NCBI RefSeq assembly: GCF_003612565.1
Contig: NZ_RAZG01000016.1
Location: 21,476 to 85,475, forward strand
DNA from: Roseburia sp. 1XD42-69
GTDB taxonomy: Bacteria > Bacillota > Clostridia > Lachnospirales > Lachnospiraceae
Length of the DNA: 64,000 nucleotides
Direction of reading: 5' to 3'
Shown: in pieces, positions 62,615-64,000 of the stretch
Numbering within the stretch: position 1 is the stretch's first letter
Layout of the letters: each line of letters begins with the position of its first letter
Notes under the pieces: generated by a model
Told to the model about the DNA's origin: nothing
Seen by the model: only the letters and a program-made list of their open reading frames with translations
Database searches by the model: none
Made by a program: the position numbers and the translations under genes

Positions 62615-62648
62615 AAAAGACAGCGGGCGTTTGCCTGTTGTCTTTTTT
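62615..62648 (+). terminator. Terminator after the CxxC protein gene
   Basis: AAGACAGCGGGC pairs with GCCTGTTGTCTT (two G-U pairs) around GTTT, followed by six T. Confidence 0.82.
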
Positions 62649-62680
62649 AGTACTCCTATTCTTTATCTGCCATGAAAACC

Positions 62681-62727
62681 TTGACAATGTCCCTTACATC
62701 CCCTATAATTAAACTCTAAGTTTAATT
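62681..62727 (+). promoter_or_regulatory. Promoter with TetR-type palindromic operator
   Basis: TTGACA (62681-62686) and TATAAT (62704-62709), 17 bases apart: perfect consensus. AATTAAACT-CTA-AGTTTAATT (62707-62727), a perfect palindrome, overlaps the -10 and start site, as expected for an autorepressing TetR regulator. Confidence 0.8.
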
Positions 62728-62743
62728 AATAAGGAGGCCGGAA

Positions 62744-62917
62744 ATGGGACGGAGAAAAAAAGAACCCAAAAGCGCACACCGGGAAAAAATTGCTTCTGCT
62801 GCATCGGTATTTTTCATGGGAAAAAATAAAACAATGGGATTGTCAAAGCTGCAGTTTTTAGAGTATGGTTTTCATATGCTGTATGGTTCTATTGCAGCCG
62901 CGGAGGAAAGATTATGA
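62744..62917 (+). pseudogene. Internally deleted TetR regulator (mini-gene)
   Basis: After AAGGAGG the 57-codon frame starts like a TetR regulator (MGRRKKEPKSAHREKIASAA) but lacks the HTH. It jumps to what looks like a TetR C-terminus (FLEYGFHMLYGSIAAAEERL) and ends in a TGA that overlaps the next gene's ATG. The ends are kept and the middle is lost in frame, so translation of the next gene remains coupled. It cannot bind DNA as a TetR protein. Confidence 0.72.
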
Positions 62918-63483
62918 GTGAAAAAGTTTTGCTTGCCATTTTGGGAAGTCCCCATGGAAATGGGATGTGTGCAGCTATGCTGAATTGTGCCATTGGGAAA
63001 GCCGAAAAAAACGGCTATCATGTAACAAAAATCAACCTGTACGAAAAAAATCTTTCATACTGTAAAGGATGCAGGGCCTGTATGAATACACAAACCTGTA
63101 TTCAAAAAGATGACCTGCAGGAAATTGCAGCCTGCTTACAGAAATGCCAAACCGTTTTGCTGGCAGCTCCCGTCTATTGGGCAAATGTGCCTGCCGCTGT
63201 TAAAAATCTGTTTGACCGATTACTGGGAACAGCCATGGAGGAAACAAACACTTTTCCCAGGCCCCGCTTAAAAGGAAAGGAATATCTGCTTTTAACTTCC
63301 TGTAATACGCCTTTTCCTTTTTCATGGATATTCAGACAAAGCAGAGGGGCAATCCGCAGTATGGACGAATTCTTTAAAACAGCGGGAATGAAACCCATAG
63401 GTAAAATTGTATGTGCAGGTACGGTAAATAAAAAAGACTTGCCAAAACAGACAATCAAAAAAATTGAGAGGTGTATGTCATGA
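62914..63483 (+). CDS. NADPH-dependent FMN reductase / flavodoxin-like protein
   Basis: The 189-residue protein has the flavodoxin-fold FMN site (LAILGSPHGNGMCAAML, then LLAAPVYWANVPAAVKNLFD). A cysteine-rich insert, YCKGCRACMNTQTC, resembles iron-sulfur flavoproteins. It probably binds FMN and reduces quinones or other small acceptors. It starts at ATGA of the TetR mini-gene and is followed by an FMN-binding-domain protein (4-base overlap), so the pair may form a small redox system. Confidence 0.88.
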   Translation: MSEKVLLAILGSPHGNGMCAAMLNCAIGKAEKNGYHVTKINLYEKNLSYCKGCRACMNTQTCIQKDDLQEIAACLQKCQTVLLAAPVYWANVPAAVKNLFDRLLGTAMEETNTFPRPRLKGKEYLLLTSCNTPFPFSWIFRQSRGAIRSMDEFFKTAGMKPIGKIVCAGTVNKKDLPKQTIKKIERCMS

Positions 63484-63884
63484 AAATATTCAAAAAGAAA
63501 ATCCTTTTATCTCTTATCCTCCTCCTTTTTCTCGGCGGTTTGGTTTTGGGAATACTTTATCTTAAAGATGTTGCAGATTATAAACAGGCAGTAGAAGAAA
63601 TCACTTTTGAAGAAATAAATATATCGGATGTTTCTGACGGAGTTTATATTGGAGAATATGATGTGAATTTTATATATGCTAAAGTGGAAGTTACCGTGGA
63701 AAATGGAGAAATCAAAAGCGTTAACATTTTGGAACACAGGCAGGAACGGGGAAAGGCCGCAGAATCCGTAACTGACAAGATTGTTGACGAACAGAAAATT
63801 GACGTAGACGCAATAGCAGGCGCAACAAATTCAAGCACCGTCATAAAAAAAGCTGTTGAAAATGCTTTGAAACTTGGACAATAG
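63480..63884 (+). CDS. Membrane-anchored FMN-binding domain protein
   Basis: The 134-residue protein has one N-terminal membrane helix (KILLSLILLLFLGGLVLGIL) and an extracytoplasmic FMN_bind domain. The likely flavinylation site is AIAGATNSST, where FMN would be joined through a phosphoester to the Thr; the usual first residue (Ser/Thr) is Ala here. GAGAGG precedes the ATG at 63480. Such proteins take part in extracytoplasmic electron transfer. It overlaps the flavoprotein gene. Confidence 0.85.
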   Translation: MKIFKKKILLSLILLLFLGGLVLGILYLKDVADYKQAVEEITFEEINISDVSDGVYIGEYDVNFIYAKVEVTVENGEIKSVNILEHRQERGKAAESVTDKIVDEQKIDVDAIAGATNSSTVIKKAVENALKLGQ

Positions 63885-63929
63885 CAATCTCTGCACCCAT
63901 GAAAAAACCGGGGTGCGGTGGCTATCTGA

Positions 63930-64000
63930 GAGGCTGTAAAAAATCTTGTGTCTATGAACTTTAGACTTTCCTGATAAGAATTAGATATGTAAGAGTATTT
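63930..64000 (+). mobile_element. Possible terminal end of an insertion sequence
   Basis: From 63930 the sequence GAGGCTGTAAAAAATC and the bases after it resemble, from memory, ends of IS256-type elements in Lachnospiraceae. It abruptly ends what looks like the left half of a hairpin (63902-63927: AAAAAACCGGGGTGCGGTGG and on). No transposase is in the window, so this is a tentative call. Confidence 0.25.

Noticed and set aside
1..64000. CRISPR arrays, rRNA and tRNA genes
   Set aside because: No regularly spaced repeats and no recognisable tRNA or rRNA sequence were seen by eye on either strand; a dedicated scan was not possible.

Overview
The window looks like a chromosomal segment of an anaerobic, fermentative Firmicute of the class Clostridia, most likely Lachnospiraceae. 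Supporting signs are two pyruvate:ferredoxin oxidoreductases, an [FeFe]-hydrogenase-like protein, a DUF4364 gene, MecA, a GatCAB/AspS cluster behind a T-box, LytTR two-component genes and strong AGGAGG ribosome-binding sites. No oxygen-respiration genes, rRNA or tRNA genes, or CRISPR arrays were seen. The genus cannot be fixed from the sequence alone.

Layout. 1-3.5 kb: the start of rho (leftward), then a rightward unit of malic enzyme, a YhcC-type radical SAM protein and a DUF4364 protein. 3.7-6.2 kb: an AAA-ATPase/PD-(D/E)XK protein and a decayed mannitol-PTS remnant. 6.3-12 kb: a complete fructose PTS operon, fruR-fruK-fruA-ptsH-ptsI. 12-15.9 kb: ppaC-mecA-flavin reductase and a membrane-anchored coiled-coil protein. 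16-25.5 kb: two nifJ (PFOR) genes with an ECF sigma factor and DUF4179 pair between them. 25.8-31 kb: a two-component remnant, a hydrogenase-like protein, a chemoreceptor and an ABC-F ATPase. 31-35.2 kb: a Ca/Na-type antiporter behind a yybP-ykoY (manganese) riboswitch, then thiC behind a TPP riboswitch with a CgeB-like glycosyltransferase. 35.3-36.7 kb: fused fragments of ABC-transporter and two-component genes. 36.7-44.4 kb: rubredoxin-glutamate synthase-like protein, an ABC exporter with a small membrane protein, a LytTR two-component pair and a Cache chemoreceptor. 44.5-48.9 kb: a large serine recombinase cassette with accessory genes and a ParB-like gene, carrying a frameshift in a T8 run. 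48.9-54.5 kb: aspS-gatCAB under a T-box. 54.5-59.2 kb: a polyol or sugar operon (ROK regulator, dehydrogenase, GPH symporter, PfkB kinase). 59.2-61.9 kb: a metal-resistance set (HMA chaperone, P-type ATPase, ArsR). 62-63.9 kb: small genes, broken HTH and TetR regulators, a flavoprotein and an FMN-binding protein; the last ~70 bases may be the end of an insertion sequence.

How the genes work together. The core is fermentative carbon flow: fructose import to fructose-1,6-bisphosphate, malate and pyruvate conversion, pyruvate oxidation to acetyl-CoA with reduced ferredoxin, and a hydrogenase-like protein. Several operons carry readable regulation: FruR repeats, an ArsR palindrome, a TetR-type palindrome, a T-box and two metabolite or metal riboswitches.

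Two themes stand out. First, a double-hairpin element occurs three times in the same orientation (6.2, 16.0 and 54.1 kb); its stems differ in sequence but stay paired. Second, many genes have been reduced to short chimeric remnants by internal deletion (5.5-6.2, 25.8-26.2, 35.3-36.7, 44.5, 62.0 and 62.7 kb), which suggests active gene erosion. The serine recombinase cassette at 45-49 kb is the best candidate for an uncharacterised system.
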